Assembly (NCBI RefSeq): GCF_028368975.1
Contig: NZ_JAQNDM010000001.1
Location: 1-64,000, forward strand
Source: Stigmatella ashevillena
GTDB lineage: Bacteria; Myxococcota; Myxococcia; Myxococcales; Myxococcaceae
Direction: 5' to 3'
Length of the DNA: 64,000 bases
The notes under the pieces were generated by a model. It did not search any database. It was not told the DNA's origin and saw nothing but the letters and a program-made list of their open reading frames with translations. This document shows positions 1-8,078 of the stretch, piece by piece. Every line of letters begins with the position of its first letter. Position 1 is the first letter of the stretch. The translations under genes were made by a program, and so were the position numbers.

Positions 1-355
1 GGAGCGGGAAGGCGACGTTCTCGTAGACGTTCATCGAGTCGAAGAGCGCCGCCGCCTGGAACACCATGCCGAACTTGCGCCGCACCACCTCCAGCCGCTC
101 CTCGCCCAGGGGGACGATGTCCTCCCCGTCGATGACGACCTGGCCGTGGTCCGGCTTGAGCAGGCCGATCATGTGCTTCATCAGCACCGTCTTGCCGGAG
201 CCGGAACCACCGAGGATGACGCAGGTGCTGCCCTCCGGCACGGTGACGTTGATGCCGGTGAGCACCTTGTACTCACCGAAGGTCTTGTGCAGGTCGACGA
301 CCTGAATCATGGACCGCGTGGAGGTGACGCGGGGGGGACGGGAGGCGGCGGTCAT
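1..355 (-). CDS. mlaF: Mla-type ABC transporter ATP-binding protein (partial)
   Basis: This is the N-terminal part of an ABC ATPase; the C-terminus lies beyond the left window edge. The Walker A motif GGSGSGKT is visible about 45 residues in, followed by the typical 'GLLKPDHG' and 'FGMVFQAAALFDSMNVYENVAFP' region, a pattern (Q-loop then LFDSMTV) characteristic of MlaF/Ttg2A. Such proteins power retrograde or anterograde phospholipid transport between the inner and outer membrane together with MlaE. The ATG at 355 overlaps the TGA of the permease gene as ATGA, so the pair is translationally coupled; an in-frame ATG at 310 is a less likely start. Confidence 0.9.
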   Translation of the reverse strand, partial: MTAASRPPRVTSTRSMIQVVDLHKTFGEYKVLTGINVTVPEGSTCVILGGSGSGKTVLMKHMIGLLKPDHGQVVIDGEDIVPLGEERLEVVRRKFGMVFQAAALFDSMNVYENVAFPL

Positions 356-1170
356 GTGCGGATGAGCACCCCGATGATGAAATCGAGGATGAAGATGGAG
401 AGCGCGCTGGAGACCATGGCCTCGGTGGTCGCCTGGCCCACGCCCTTGGCGCCGCCGGAGGCGTTGTAGCCCTTGTAGCAACAGATGAGCGTGACGGTGA
501 GGCCGAAGATGGCGCCCTTGAGGGTGCCCTCGTACAAGTCCAGCGGCTCCATCCACTGCTGGGTGCGCGACAAGAACGTCCCGGCGGAGGTGCCCTGGAC
601 GAAGACGGAAATCATGTAGGCGCCACTCATGCCCGAGGTGAAGAAGAGCATGGTGAGCACCGGCCCCATGATGAGGCCCGAGAGCACGCGGGGCACCAGC
701 AGGTACTGCACGGGGTTGACGGCCATGGTCTCCAGGGCGTCCACCTGCTCGGTGACGCGCATGGTGCCCAGCTCCGTGCACATGGAAGAGCCGGCGCGCA
801 TGGTCACCATGAGCGCGGAGAACACCGGCGCCAGCTCGCGGCTCAGGGTGAGCGCCACGGTGGGGCCCACCAGGCTCTCGGCGTCAAAGAGGGCAAAGGC
901 GGTGGAGACCTGCTGGGCGAACACCATGCCGGTGAACAGGCCCGTGAGCGCCACGATGAAGATGGAGCCCACCCCCACGAAATCCAGCTGCGAGAAGAAG
1001 ATCTGCGGCCGGAAGGGGCGCTTGAAGGCCCAGCGGAGGACCTGGAAGCCCAGGTAGGCCACGCCCCCCACGTCGCTGACCACGGAAATGGTCCCTTTGC
1101 CGAAGTTCTCGACCGCCTGGGTCAGGAAGTGGGGCTCCTTGGGCGCCTTGTCCGCGTTCTCGGTGGCCAT
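352..1170 (-). CDS. mlaE: MlaE-family phospholipid transport permease
   Basis: The product is a 272-residue integral membrane protein of the MlaE/YrbE family, the permease of Mla-type lipid transporters. It contains about five hydrophobic segments and the family's conserved 'ELAPVFSALMVTMRAGSSMCTELGTMRV' region followed by 'EQVDALETMAVNP', which is diagnostic. Length fits the family (about 260). I chose ATG 1170 because the open frame further upstream has no family similarity and runs into the divergent promoter region. It is followed by the overlapping ATPase gene. The substrate-binding MlaD partner would be expected beyond the left edge. Confidence 0.93.
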   Translation of the reverse strand: MATENADKAPKEPHFLTQAVENFGKGTISVVSDVGGVAYLGFQVLRWAFKRPFRPQIFFSQLDFVGVGSIFIVALTGLFTGMVFAQQVSTAFALFDAESLVGPTVALTLSRELAPVFSALMVTMRAGSSMCTELGTMRVTEQVDALETMAVNPVQYLLVPRVLSGLIMGPVLTMLFFTSGMSGAYMISVFVQGTSAGTFLSRTQQWMEPLDLYEGTLKGAIFGLTVTLICCYKGYNASGGAKGVGQATTEAMVSSALSIFILDFIIGVLIRT

Positions 1171-1314
1171 GATAGGTCCGCCTACTCTACGTGTCCGAGA
1201 CCGGGGCACAAGTGCCGTGCTGCGTACTGGTTGTACCTCTCGGGGCGGATCGTTATGTTGCGCGCCCCCTTTTTCATGACGCGGGCCCCAAGGCCCGAAG
1301 CAGGGCTCCACAAG

Positions 1315-1893
1315 ATGGCAACTCATAAGGTCGGCGGCGAGGTTGATGCTCCTTGTACTCGCTGCAAGCTCACCCTGGCGCACACCATTCTCGCGATGGT
1401 GGGCCCGAAGATCGCCCGGGTGCGCTGCAACACCTGCGGCGGAGATCACGTCTACCGCAGCGCACCGGGCACCACGGATCGTCCCACCGCGGCGGCGCGC
1501 AGCGCCTCGTCCGCTTCACGCTCCTCGACCTCTTCCCGGGCCGAGAAGCCCGAAAAGGTCGTCATCTCCTTCGAGGAGCAACTCTCCGGCAAGGACATCG
1601 CCAACGCGCCCAAGTACAGCCCCAAGGACACATACCGGGTGGATCAGGTGATTCAGCACCCCACCTTCGGGCTGGGGCTGGTGACCATCGTCCGCGGCGA
1701 CAAGGTGGACATCGTCTTCAAGTCCGAGACGAAGACGCTGGTGCACGGCCGCGGCGGAGGCCCCACCCAGGAACGCCCCGCGTTCAGCCCTCCCAGCGCC
1801 CGGCTGGCAGGCCCCGCGGACAAGCCCCAGCCGCTCTCGGCGGCGGAGGACGTGCCCGCGACGCAACCCGCGTCCGCTCCTTCCGAAGATTGA
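1315..1893 (+). CDS. Zinc-ribbon protein with CarD/UvrD-tail-like C-terminal domain
   Basis: The 192-residue product begins with a probable zinc ribbon (CTRC near residue 13 and CNTC near residue 42). After a Ser/Ala/Arg-rich linker comes a small beta domain with 'YRVDQVIQHPTFGLGLV', resembling the Tudor-like fold of CarD/TRCF and of UvrD-type helicase tails (HPxFGxGxV). Such domains contact RNA polymerase or nucleic acid, so a transcription-related role is an inference. The tail is Pro/Ala-rich and probably disordered. ATG 1315 is preferred; a start further upstream is possible. It is divergent from mlaE, with about 145 bases between them. The precise function is unknown. Confidence 0.75.
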   Translation: MATHKVGGEVDAPCTRCKLTLAHTILAMVGPKIARVRCNTCGGDHVYRSAPGTTDRPTAAARSASSASRSSTSSRAEKPEKVVISFEEQLSGKDIANAPKYSPKDTYRVDQVIQHPTFGLGLVTIVRGDKVDIVFKSETKTLVHGRGGGPTQERPAFSPPSARLAGPADKPQPLSAAEDVPATQPASAPSED

Positions 1894-1940
1894 CCCGGGG
1901 TCCCCAAGGGCAGTGACCTGCCCTTGCGCCCCTCGGAGAC

Positions 1941-3317
1941 ATGCGCCCGGTGCTCCTCCTCTTCGCCCTGATGCTCCCCCTGGCCGCCACTGCGGCGGCG
2001 CCAGAGGTGAGTTTTTCTCCCACCCAGGTGGTGCTGGGCGAGGATCGCCTCGTGGAAGTGGAGGTCCGGGTCCCTTCGGGCGCGGGGCCCGTGCACGCGG
2101 CCGCGTCCTCGGGCACGTTCGCCGAGCCCGTGGTGGAGGGCGGCACGAGGCGGATGTTCCGGTGGACGCCCCCGGAGGTCCGCTACCCGCTTGCCGCCTT
2201 CCTCGTCTTCTGGGTGGACACGCCCCAGGGCCCCCCAGAGGCCACCGTCGTTCGCATTCCCCTGTTGGGACAGACCCGCCTGCCCATCACCACGGACCGC
2301 GGCGCCTCGGTGGAGATCGAGATCGCCGGCCAGCTCTTCGGCCCCGTGCAGGCCGACGCCCGGGGCAGGGCCTGGATCCCCGTCCAGGTGCCTCCGGGGG
2401 AGAACGCGGCGCGCGTGTTGGCCACGCGGGGAGCCCTGAAGACCACCCGGACCGTGCCCCTGGAGGTTCCCCCCCACCGACCCCTCGTGGCGTGGCTGTC
2501 ACCCCAGCCCATGCCCCCCAAGGGAGGGTGGATGGGCGTGGCCGGAGCGGACAGCGAGGACGCCTCCGCACTGGAGCTCCAGCCCGTGGGAGCGACGGTG
2601 GAGCCCGTTTCCAACGGATCGGCGCGGGTCTACCGGGTGACGCCGCTGCCGGGGGCGGAGACCGTGTCCGTGGACATCCGGCGCCGCCACGCCAAGGACG
2701 AGACCCGGGCCGAGGTCCGGGTCAGACAGCCGGCGGGTTCGCCCGAGCCCCCGCCCGCTCCACCCGAAGCCCCACCTGTTCCGCCCGAGGCCCCTCCAGC
2801 GCCCAGCGGCGACGAACGGGGGGTGGCCCTGCACCTGCTGGCGGGGGGTTTCTTCGCCGAGGGCTCGAATCAGGGCCCCTTGGCGGCCGTGGGCCTCTCA
2901 TACCCCCTGCCCTTCTGGGGGCAGCGGCTCTCCCTGGAGGCGGAAGCCGGGGTGCGCCGCGCCGCGCTGACAGTCACCCTGGAAGGCCGGGGGGAGTTGC
3001 GCTCCCAGATACTCGCGGCCCCCTTGCTGGCTTCCGCTCGGCTGAGGCTGCTCGAAGGCGGGGCCTTCGCCCTGCACGTGCGCGCGGGCGGGGGGCTCCT
3101 GCCCTTCCAGCATGACGTTTCGAGCAGCGGCCAGGAGGAATTCAAGGAAGGAAAGCTCGCCTCGATGGCCTTCGTGTCCCTTCAGGCGGCATACCGGTTC
3201 GGACACTGGAGCGCCCTGCTGGAGCCCCGGTGGGAGCACGGCCCTGTGCACACCCCTCGCCTGGATGCCAAGCTGGGAGGAATCGCCTTCACCTTGGGCG
3301 TGAGGTACGAACCATGA
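1941..3317 (+). CDS. Exported beta-barrel-type envelope protein
   Basis: The 458-residue product has a clear signal peptide (about 20 residues ending ATAAA). An N-terminal half of beta-sandwich character lies before a Pro/Glu/Ala-rich linker near residues 262-290. A C-terminal segment of about 165 residues shows alternating amphipathic strands and ends 'FTLGVRYEP', as in small outer-membrane barrels. No named family is recognised. The stop codon overlaps the start of the following lipoprotein gene (ATGA), which suggests the two act together at the outer membrane. The barrel is inferred from strand pattern only. Confidence 0.75.
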   Translation: MRPVLLLFALMLPLAATAAAPEVSFSPTQVVLGEDRLVEVEVRVPSGAGPVHAAASSGTFAEPVVEGGTRRMFRWTPPEVRYPLAAFLVFWVDTPQGPPEATVVRIPLLGQTRLPITTDRGASVEIEIAGQLFGPVQADARGRAWIPVQVPPGENAARVLATRGALKTTRTVPLEVPPHRPLVAWLSPQPMPPKGGWMGVAGADSEDASALELQPVGATVEPVSNGSARVYRVTPLPGAETVSVDIRRRHAKDETRAEVRVRQPAGSPEPPPAPPEAPPVPPEAPPAPSGDERGVALHLLAGGFFAEGSNQGPLAAVGLSYPLPFWGQRLSLEAEAGVRRAALTVTLEGRGELRSQILAAPLLASARLRLLEGGAFALHVRAGGGLLPFQHDVSSSGQEEFKEGKLASMAFVSLQAAYRFGHWSALLEPRWEHGPVHTPRLDAKLGGIAFTLGVRYEP

Positions 3318-4015
3318 GAGCCGGTGAATGCCGCGAGCGGGGGGGCCTGGCGGGGAGCGGGTGGAGGCTCTGCCTGCTTCCGCTGCTCTGGGCGTGCAGC
3401 AACTCGGGGACGGAAGGCACGCCGATCACCCTCACCTCCGTCACGCCCGCCACCATGTCGTCGAGCGAGTGCATCGACGTGGAGGTAGGGCTCACCGGAG
3501 ATCCGCCGTTCACGCTGGACTACGGCACCTCCACCGCCCAAACGGTCACGGTGACGCAGGTCTCCATCGGGCAGCAGGGCTTCCCGGTCTCGTCCTTGCG
3601 AAGGACCGCGGGGGGGTTCACCCTGCCGCTCCCCTCGGAGATGCCCGAGGGCAAGCAGGATGTCCGTGTCCTGCTCTCGGATAAGCGAGAGCTGGTGCTC
3701 CCGGGAGGGTTCGAAGTCACCGCGCCACTGCGGATCAACGGCTTCACCATCGATTACGTCCTGGACCAGTACCCCGGCGAGCCCTTCTCCCTGGTGATCC
3801 GGGCCGCGGGTGAGGACGCTGTGAACTTCCGGGGAAAGGGGCGGCTGAGCGCCGGCGGGGCGGTCTTGCAACCCGAGCAGAGCGCCGCCTTCGACGCCGG
3901 GGTGCTCAAGCAACAAGTCACCCTGCTAGGCGCCCCCGGAACCGTCTTCATCCAGATGGAGGACTGCACGGGTCTCCAGACCCAGTCCAACGACTTCCGG
4001 CTGCTCCCCCGCTGA
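3314..4015 (+). CDS. Lipoprotein of unknown function
   Basis: The 233-residue product carries a type II signal sequence with lipobox LLWAC at about residues 27-31, then a low-charge secreted part rich in Thr, Ser and Val, suggesting beta structure. Two later cysteines could form a disulfide. ATG 3314 overlaps the TGA of the preceding barrel-like gene, so the two are probably translated together. The last 90 bases overlap the end of the convergent pseudouridine synthase gene, which is unusual but both reading frames look genuine. No family is recognised. Confidence 0.75.
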   Translation: MRAGECRERGGLAGSGWRLCLLPLLWACSNSGTEGTPITLTSVTPATMSSSECIDVEVGLTGDPPFTLDYGTSTAQTVTVTQVSIGQQGFPVSSLRRTAGGFTLPLPSEMPEGKQDVRVLLSDKRELVLPGGFEVTAPLRINGFTIDYVLDQYPGEPFSLVIRAAGEDAVNFRGKGRLSAGGAVLQPEQSAAFDAGVLKQQVTLLGAPGTVFIQMEDCTGLQTQSNDFRLLPR

Positions 4016-4699
4016 ACGCAGAAGCGCCAGGGCCTGAGCCATGTCCCCGGGAAGAGGAGCCTCCACGGCTCCCGCCTCCACGCCTGGGAGCGCGGGCCAC
4101 TCAATCCTTGCCGCGTGCAGGGGGGTGCGCGACAGCACCACCGCGTCCCCCTCCCCGCCCAGCTCCCGCCGGGTCAGCGGCTCGGCCCGGCCATACTGGT
4201 GGTCCACCAACAGCGGGTGTCCCTGGCCCAGCAGGTGGACACGAATCTGGTGCGTCCGGCCCGTGAGCGGCTCGGCCTCCACCAGCGAGGTCTTCGCGAA
4301 CGTCTCCACGGGGCGAATCCGCGTCCGCGAGGGCTTGCCCGCCTCGCCGGGCCGCGCGAGCCGCATGCGGCCCTTGCGCGCGGGCACCAGCGCTTCATCC
4401 ACCAACCGGGGCGCCTCCACCCGGCCCTCCACCAGCGCCAGGTACCGCTTGCGCACCTGGCCTGCCTCGAAGGCCACGGACAGGGCCCGGTGCCGCTCCG
4501 CATCCAGCGCGAACACCAACACCCCGGAGGTGTCACGATCCAACCGGTGCACCACGAAGACCTTGCGGCGCAGCTGCGCTTCCAACTGCTCGCGCAGGGA
4601 GACCTCCCCCTCGCCCCGCCCCGGAATGACGAGCGTGCCAGGAGGTTTGGCCACCACGAGCAGGCCCGCGCCCTCGTGGAGCACTCGGACTTCGCTCAC
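3926..4699 (-). CDS. RluA-family pseudouridine synthase
   Basis: The 257-residue protein belongs to the RluA family, which isomerises specific uridines in rRNA or tRNA. The catalytic motif HRLDRDTSG is at residues 51-59 with the nucleophilic Asp54, and the family motif GRTHQIRVHL lies further on. There is no N-terminal S4 domain, as in RluA/RluC-short forms. ATG 4699 overlaps the TGA of the upstream M16 peptidase gene (ATGA). The C-terminal extension past about residue 225 overlaps the convergent lipoprotein gene. The RNA target cannot be told from sequence. Confidence 0.9.
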   Translation of the reverse strand: MSEVRVLHEGAGLLVVAKPPGTLVIPGRGEGEVSLREQLEAQLRRKVFVVHRLDRDTSGVLVFALDAERHRALSVAFEAGQVRKRYLALVEGRVEAPRLVDEALVPARKGRMRLARPGEAGKPSRTRIRPVETFAKTSLVEAEPLTGRTHQIRVHLLGQGHPLLVDHQYGRAEPLTRRELGGEGDAVVLSRTPLHAARIEWPALPGVEAGAVEAPLPGDMAQALALLRSAGEQPEVVGLGLETRAVLHLDEDGSGGA

Positions 4700-6066
4700 G
4701 CGTACTCCGACACCGGCACCACGCTGATGGGGCCCAGCCCCTTGAGGAGCTTCTTCGCCTCGGCGGCCCGCCCCAGCACCACGATGACGGGGGGCTCGGG
4801 GAACAGGTACTTGGCGGCGGCCTCCTTCACCTGCTTCGCCGTCACCGCGTGCAGCCGCTCGCGGAACTTCTCTACCCAGTCCTCCCCCAAGCCGTACACG
4901 CGGATGTCGGCGATGACGGATGCCACGGACTCATTGGTCTCGGTGCGCAGCGGGTAGAGCCCGGCCAGGTACGTCTGCGCCGTCTTCAGCTCACGGGGGG
5001 TGATGCCTCCGGTGCGCACCTTGGCCACCTCCGCCAGGGCCACGTCGATGATCTCCCGCGTGGAGGCCGTCTTGGTGAAGGTGGAGATGGCGAAGGACCC
5101 CGCGGCGCTCATCGCGTCGAAGTAACTGCCCACCCCATACGAGAGGCCCCGCTCCACGCGGATCTCGTTCACGAGCCGGGAAGTGAATCCGCCCCCGAGC
5201 GAGATGTTCATCGCGGTCGCCGCGAAGTAGTCCGGATGGCCGAGCCGGTACCCAGGGCCGCCAATGCGCACCTGGGACTGCGTCTGATCCGGCTTGTCCA
5301 CGAGGAGGACCTTGCCCGCCTGGGCCATGCGCGCCACGGCCGGAACCGCCAGGGGCGTTCCCTGCTCCGCGGGCGCCCAACCGGCGAAGGCCTTCTCCGC
5401 CTCGGCGGCCACCACCTCGGGCTTCACCGCGCCCACCACCACCAGCAGGGCCGTCTGGGGGCCGATGCGCTCCCGGTGGAAGCGCACCAGATCCTCGCGC
5501 GTGAAGGTGCGCACGTGCGCGGCCTTGCCCCCCACGTCATGCCCATAAGGGTGCTGGCCCCACAGCGCGCGGTTGAAGGCCCGGCTCGTGATGGTGTCGG
5601 GATCGTCCAGATCATTGGCGAACTGAGCCAGGGCGCGCTCCCGGGCCAGATCCACCTCCTTCTCGGGGAAGGAGGGCTCCCGGACGATCTGGCCGAGCAC
5701 GGCGAGCATCGAGGAGAAGTGCTCAGCGGGGGTGGTGACGTAGAGCGACATCAGATCCTCGCTCACGCCCACCGAGAGACTGGCGCCCACGAACTCGATC
5801 GCCTCATCGAGCGCATCCGCGCTGAGGGTGTCCGTGCCCCGGCGCAGCAACCGGACGGTGAAGTCGGCCAGACCTTCCTTGTCCTTGGGGTCCGTGATGC
5901 TGCCGGCGTGGAGCACCAGGCGAATGGAGACGAGAGGCAGCGGCCCCCGCTCGGCGGCGAGCACCTTCAAGCCGCTGGAAGTCGTGGTCTCGGTGGTGGG
6001 GGGAAGACGGATGGGGCGAGGCGGCGGCGGCGCCTTCTTGGCGGTGGCTTGGGAACGCAAGGCCAT
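4696..6066 (-). CDS. M16-family peptidase, non-catalytic partner subunit
   Basis: The 456-residue protein has the two-lobed M16 (pitrilysin/processing peptidase) fold but lacks the HxxEH zinc motif: the matching stretch reads GLADFTVRLLRRGT. The C-terminal half keeps the family's 'GGGFTSRLVNEIRVERGLSYGV' type region including the Arg/Tyr pair used by the non-catalytic subunit to bind substrate. Together with the gene 17 bases upstream, which has the zinc site, it forms the usual heterodimer. A role in processing or clearing peptides at the envelope is inferred. No signal peptide is obvious; the N-terminus is Pro/Lys-rich. Confidence 0.9.
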   Translation of the reverse strand: MALRSQATAKKAPPPPRPIRLPPTTETTTSSGLKVLAAERGPLPLVSIRLVLHAGSITDPKDKEGLADFTVRLLRRGTDTLSADALDEAIEFVGASLSVGVSEDLMSLYVTTPAEHFSSMLAVLGQIVREPSFPEKEVDLARERALAQFANDLDDPDTITSRAFNRALWGQHPYGHDVGGKAAHVRTFTREDLVRFHRERIGPQTALLVVVGAVKPEVVAAEAEKAFAGWAPAEQGTPLAVPAVARMAQAGKVLLVDKPDQTQSQVRIGGPGYRLGHPDYFAATAMNISLGGGFTSRLVNEIRVERGLSYGVGSYFDAMSAAGSFAISTFTKTASTREIIDVALAEVAKVRTGGITPRELKTAQTYLAGLYPLRTETNESVASVIADIRVYGLGEDWVEKFRERLHAVTAKQVKEAAAKYLFPEPPVIVVLGRAAEAKKLLKGLGPISVVPVSEYA

Positions 6067-6083
6067 GGGGAAATCCTTTCGAC

Positions 6084-7412
6084 TCAGGCGGCGAAGGGCT
6101 CGGGCAGCAGGGTCACCACCGAGCGGCGCTCAGGGGCAAAGAACTTCGTCGCGACGGCCTTCACCTGCTCGTTCGAGATGGCGGCATAGCGCGACGGCAG
6201 CATCAACAGCTCCTGCCACGAGCCCAGCAACGTTTCGTAGTGGCCGAGCGCATGCGCGCGCCCGGTGTTGGTGGCCAGCTCCCGGAGCTGATCGGCGCGC
6301 AGGTTGTTCTTCGCCTTCTGCAACTCGCGCTCGGTGAGCCCCTCCTTCGCCACGCGCTCCAGCTCGGCGTACAGCGCCGTCTCGGCCTTCTGGGGGTCCG
6401 AATCCGGCTTGAGCTCCAGGTAGAAGACGATGGTGCCCGGGTCGATGCGCCAGCCCCAGTCGAACATCACCGACACGGCGGCCTGCTGCTCGTAGATGAG
6501 GGACTTCACCAGCCGGCTCCCCTCCCCCTTGTTCATGGCGTACTGGATGACGTCCAGCACCAGCGTGTCCTCCTCGGAGGCCCGCGGGCCGCGGTAGCCG
6601 ATCATCAGCGAGGGCGACTGCGCCGGGTGGCGCACCTGGGCGCGCCGCTCGCCCTTCTGCGCGGGCTCGGCATCCAGGACGGTGGCGGGCGTGGGCCCCT
6701 TGGGGATGTCCCCGTAGTAGCGGCGCACCAGCGCCAGGGTCTTCTTCGGGTCGATGTCGCCAGAGATGTAGAGCACCGCGTTGTTCGGCGCGTAGTACGT
6801 GCGGAAGTACTCCTCGCAGTCGCGGCGGGAGATGTTTTCGATGTCCGCCATCCACCCGATGACGGGCCAGCGGTACGGGTGCGCCTTGTAGATGAGCGTG
6901 CCCAGCTCCTCGTCGAGCATGCCGGTGATTTCGTTGTCCACGCGGACCCGGCGCTCCTCCTTCACCACCTCGCGCTCGCTGGCCAGCGAACCATCGGAGA
7001 TGCGCAGCGAGCGCATCCGGTCCGACTCCAAATCCAACACCGTATCCAGCGCATCCACGGAGAAGTCGTCGTAGTACACCGTCATGTCATTGGAGGTGTA
7101 CGCGTTGGAGCGGCCGCCATTGGACTCCAGCGTCCGGTCGAACTGCTTGGGGCCGTACTTCTTCGCCCCGTTGAACATCATGTGCTCGAACAGGTGGCTG
7201 ATGCCGGTGATGCCGGGGCGCTCGTTGCGCGAACCCACCTGGAAGAAGGTGTAGAGGCTCACCACGGGCGTCTGCGCGTTGGGCAGCAGCCGGACGCGCA
7301 GGCCATTGGACAGGGTGGCCTCGTGAACAGTGAGCAGGGACTGCAGGGCGGCGTCCGCCTTGCGGGGAGCGGTCCGTGGAGAAGCCTTGGGCATACGGGG
7401 CACCGTATACAT
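6084..7412 (-). CDS. M16-family zinc metallopeptidase, catalytic subunit
   Basis: The 442-residue protein carries the inverted zinc motif HLFEH at about residues 73-77, followed about 75 residues later by the third ligand region REVVKEERR. It is the catalytic member of the M16 pair, the partner being the zinc-less gene just downstream. Such enzymes cleave short peptides enclosed between the two subunits. ATG 7412 is used; an in-frame ATG at 7394 is also plausible. The start lies only 7 bases after the stop of the response regulator gene, so cotranscription with the signalling genes is likely. Confidence 0.92.
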   Translation of the reverse strand: MYTVPRMPKASPRTAPRKADAALQSLLTVHEATLSNGLRVRLLPNAQTPVVSLYTFFQVGSRNERPGITGISHLFEHMMFNGAKKYGPKQFDRTLESNGGRSNAYTSNDMTVYYDDFSVDALDTVLDLESDRMRSLRISDGSLASEREVVKEERRVRVDNEITGMLDEELGTLIYKAHPYRWPVIGWMADIENISRRDCEEYFRTYYAPNNAVLYISGDIDPKKTLALVRRYYGDIPKGPTPATVLDAEPAQKGERRAQVRHPAQSPSLMIGYRGPRASEEDTLVLDVIQYAMNKGEGSRLVKSLIYEQQAAVSVMFDWGWRIDPGTIVFYLELKPDSDPQKAETALYAELERVAKEGLTERELQKAKNNLRADQLRELATNTGRAHALGHYETLLGSWQELLMLPSRYAAISNEQVKAVATKFFAPERRSVVTLLPEPFAA

Positions 7413-7419
7413 GCCCGCG

Positions 7420-8076
7420 TTACAGATCCACCACGCCCGCTTTCAAGGCGAGCACGACCGCCTCCACGTGGGAGTTGACGCCCATCTTCCGGTAGATGTG
7501 AGACAGATGGGTGCGCACGGTGCGCCGCTCCAGCGTCATCACCTCCCCCACCTCGGCGTTGGACAGCCCCTTGGCCACGAAGCGCAACACCTCGAACTCC
7601 GCCGGGGTGAGCCCCCAGGGATTCTCCGGCTTCGTGGCGGGCTTGGCCTGAAGCGAGTGGAAATAGTTCCAGAAGCGCTTGGCGATGATGGGCTCCAGGA
7701 CAGTGCCGCCCTCCATCACCTCGCGGATGCTGGAGCGGATCTTCTCCGGCCCCACCCGCTTCACCAGGTAGCCCGAGGCGCCTGCCTGGATGGCCTCGTA
7801 GACTTTTTGCTCGTCCTCGAAGGACGTGAGGATGAGGATCTCCACGCTGGCGGCCCGGCGCTTGACGCGCTGGGTCACCTGGATGCCGTTGAGGCCCGGC
7901 AGCTCGAGATCCAACAGGACGATCTGCGGCTGGACCTGAACGATGTCCTCCACGGCCAGCTCACCGTCCTGGCAGGTGCCCACCACCTCGAGCTCTTCGA
8001 ACGTCCTCAGCACCTTCACCAGGTTCCTGAGGAGGGTGGGCTGATCCTCGACGACATAGACGCGGGTGCGGTCCAT
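7420..8076 (-). CDS. NarL/FixJ-type response regulator
   Basis: The 218-residue protein has an N-terminal receiver domain with the acidic pair near residue 10, the phosphoacceptor Asp56 in LLDLELPG, and the conserved Thr/Lys switch residues (LTSFED, YLVKRVG). A LuxR-type helix-turn-helix at about residues 155-212 contains GLSNAEVGEVM and RTVRTHLSHIYRKMGV. It therefore binds DNA when phosphorylated. The first ATG (8076) lies just after the TGA of the upstream kinase-like gene; a TTG at 8082 is an alternative. The cognate partner may be the adjacent pseudokinase unit or an unlinked histidine kinase, as no histidine kinase is encoded here. Confidence 0.93.
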   Translation of the reverse strand: MDRTRVYVVEDQPTLLRNLVKVLRTFEELEVVGTCQDGELAVEDIVQVQPQIVLLDLELPGLNGIQVTQRVKRRAASVEILILTSFEDEQKVYEAIQAGASGYLVKRVGPEKIRSSIREVMEGGTVLEPIIAKRFWNYFHSLQAKPATKPENPWGLTPAEFEVLRFVAKGLSNAEVGEVMTLERRTVRTHLSHIYRKMGVNSHVEAVVLALKAGVVDL

Positions 8077-8078
8077 GC

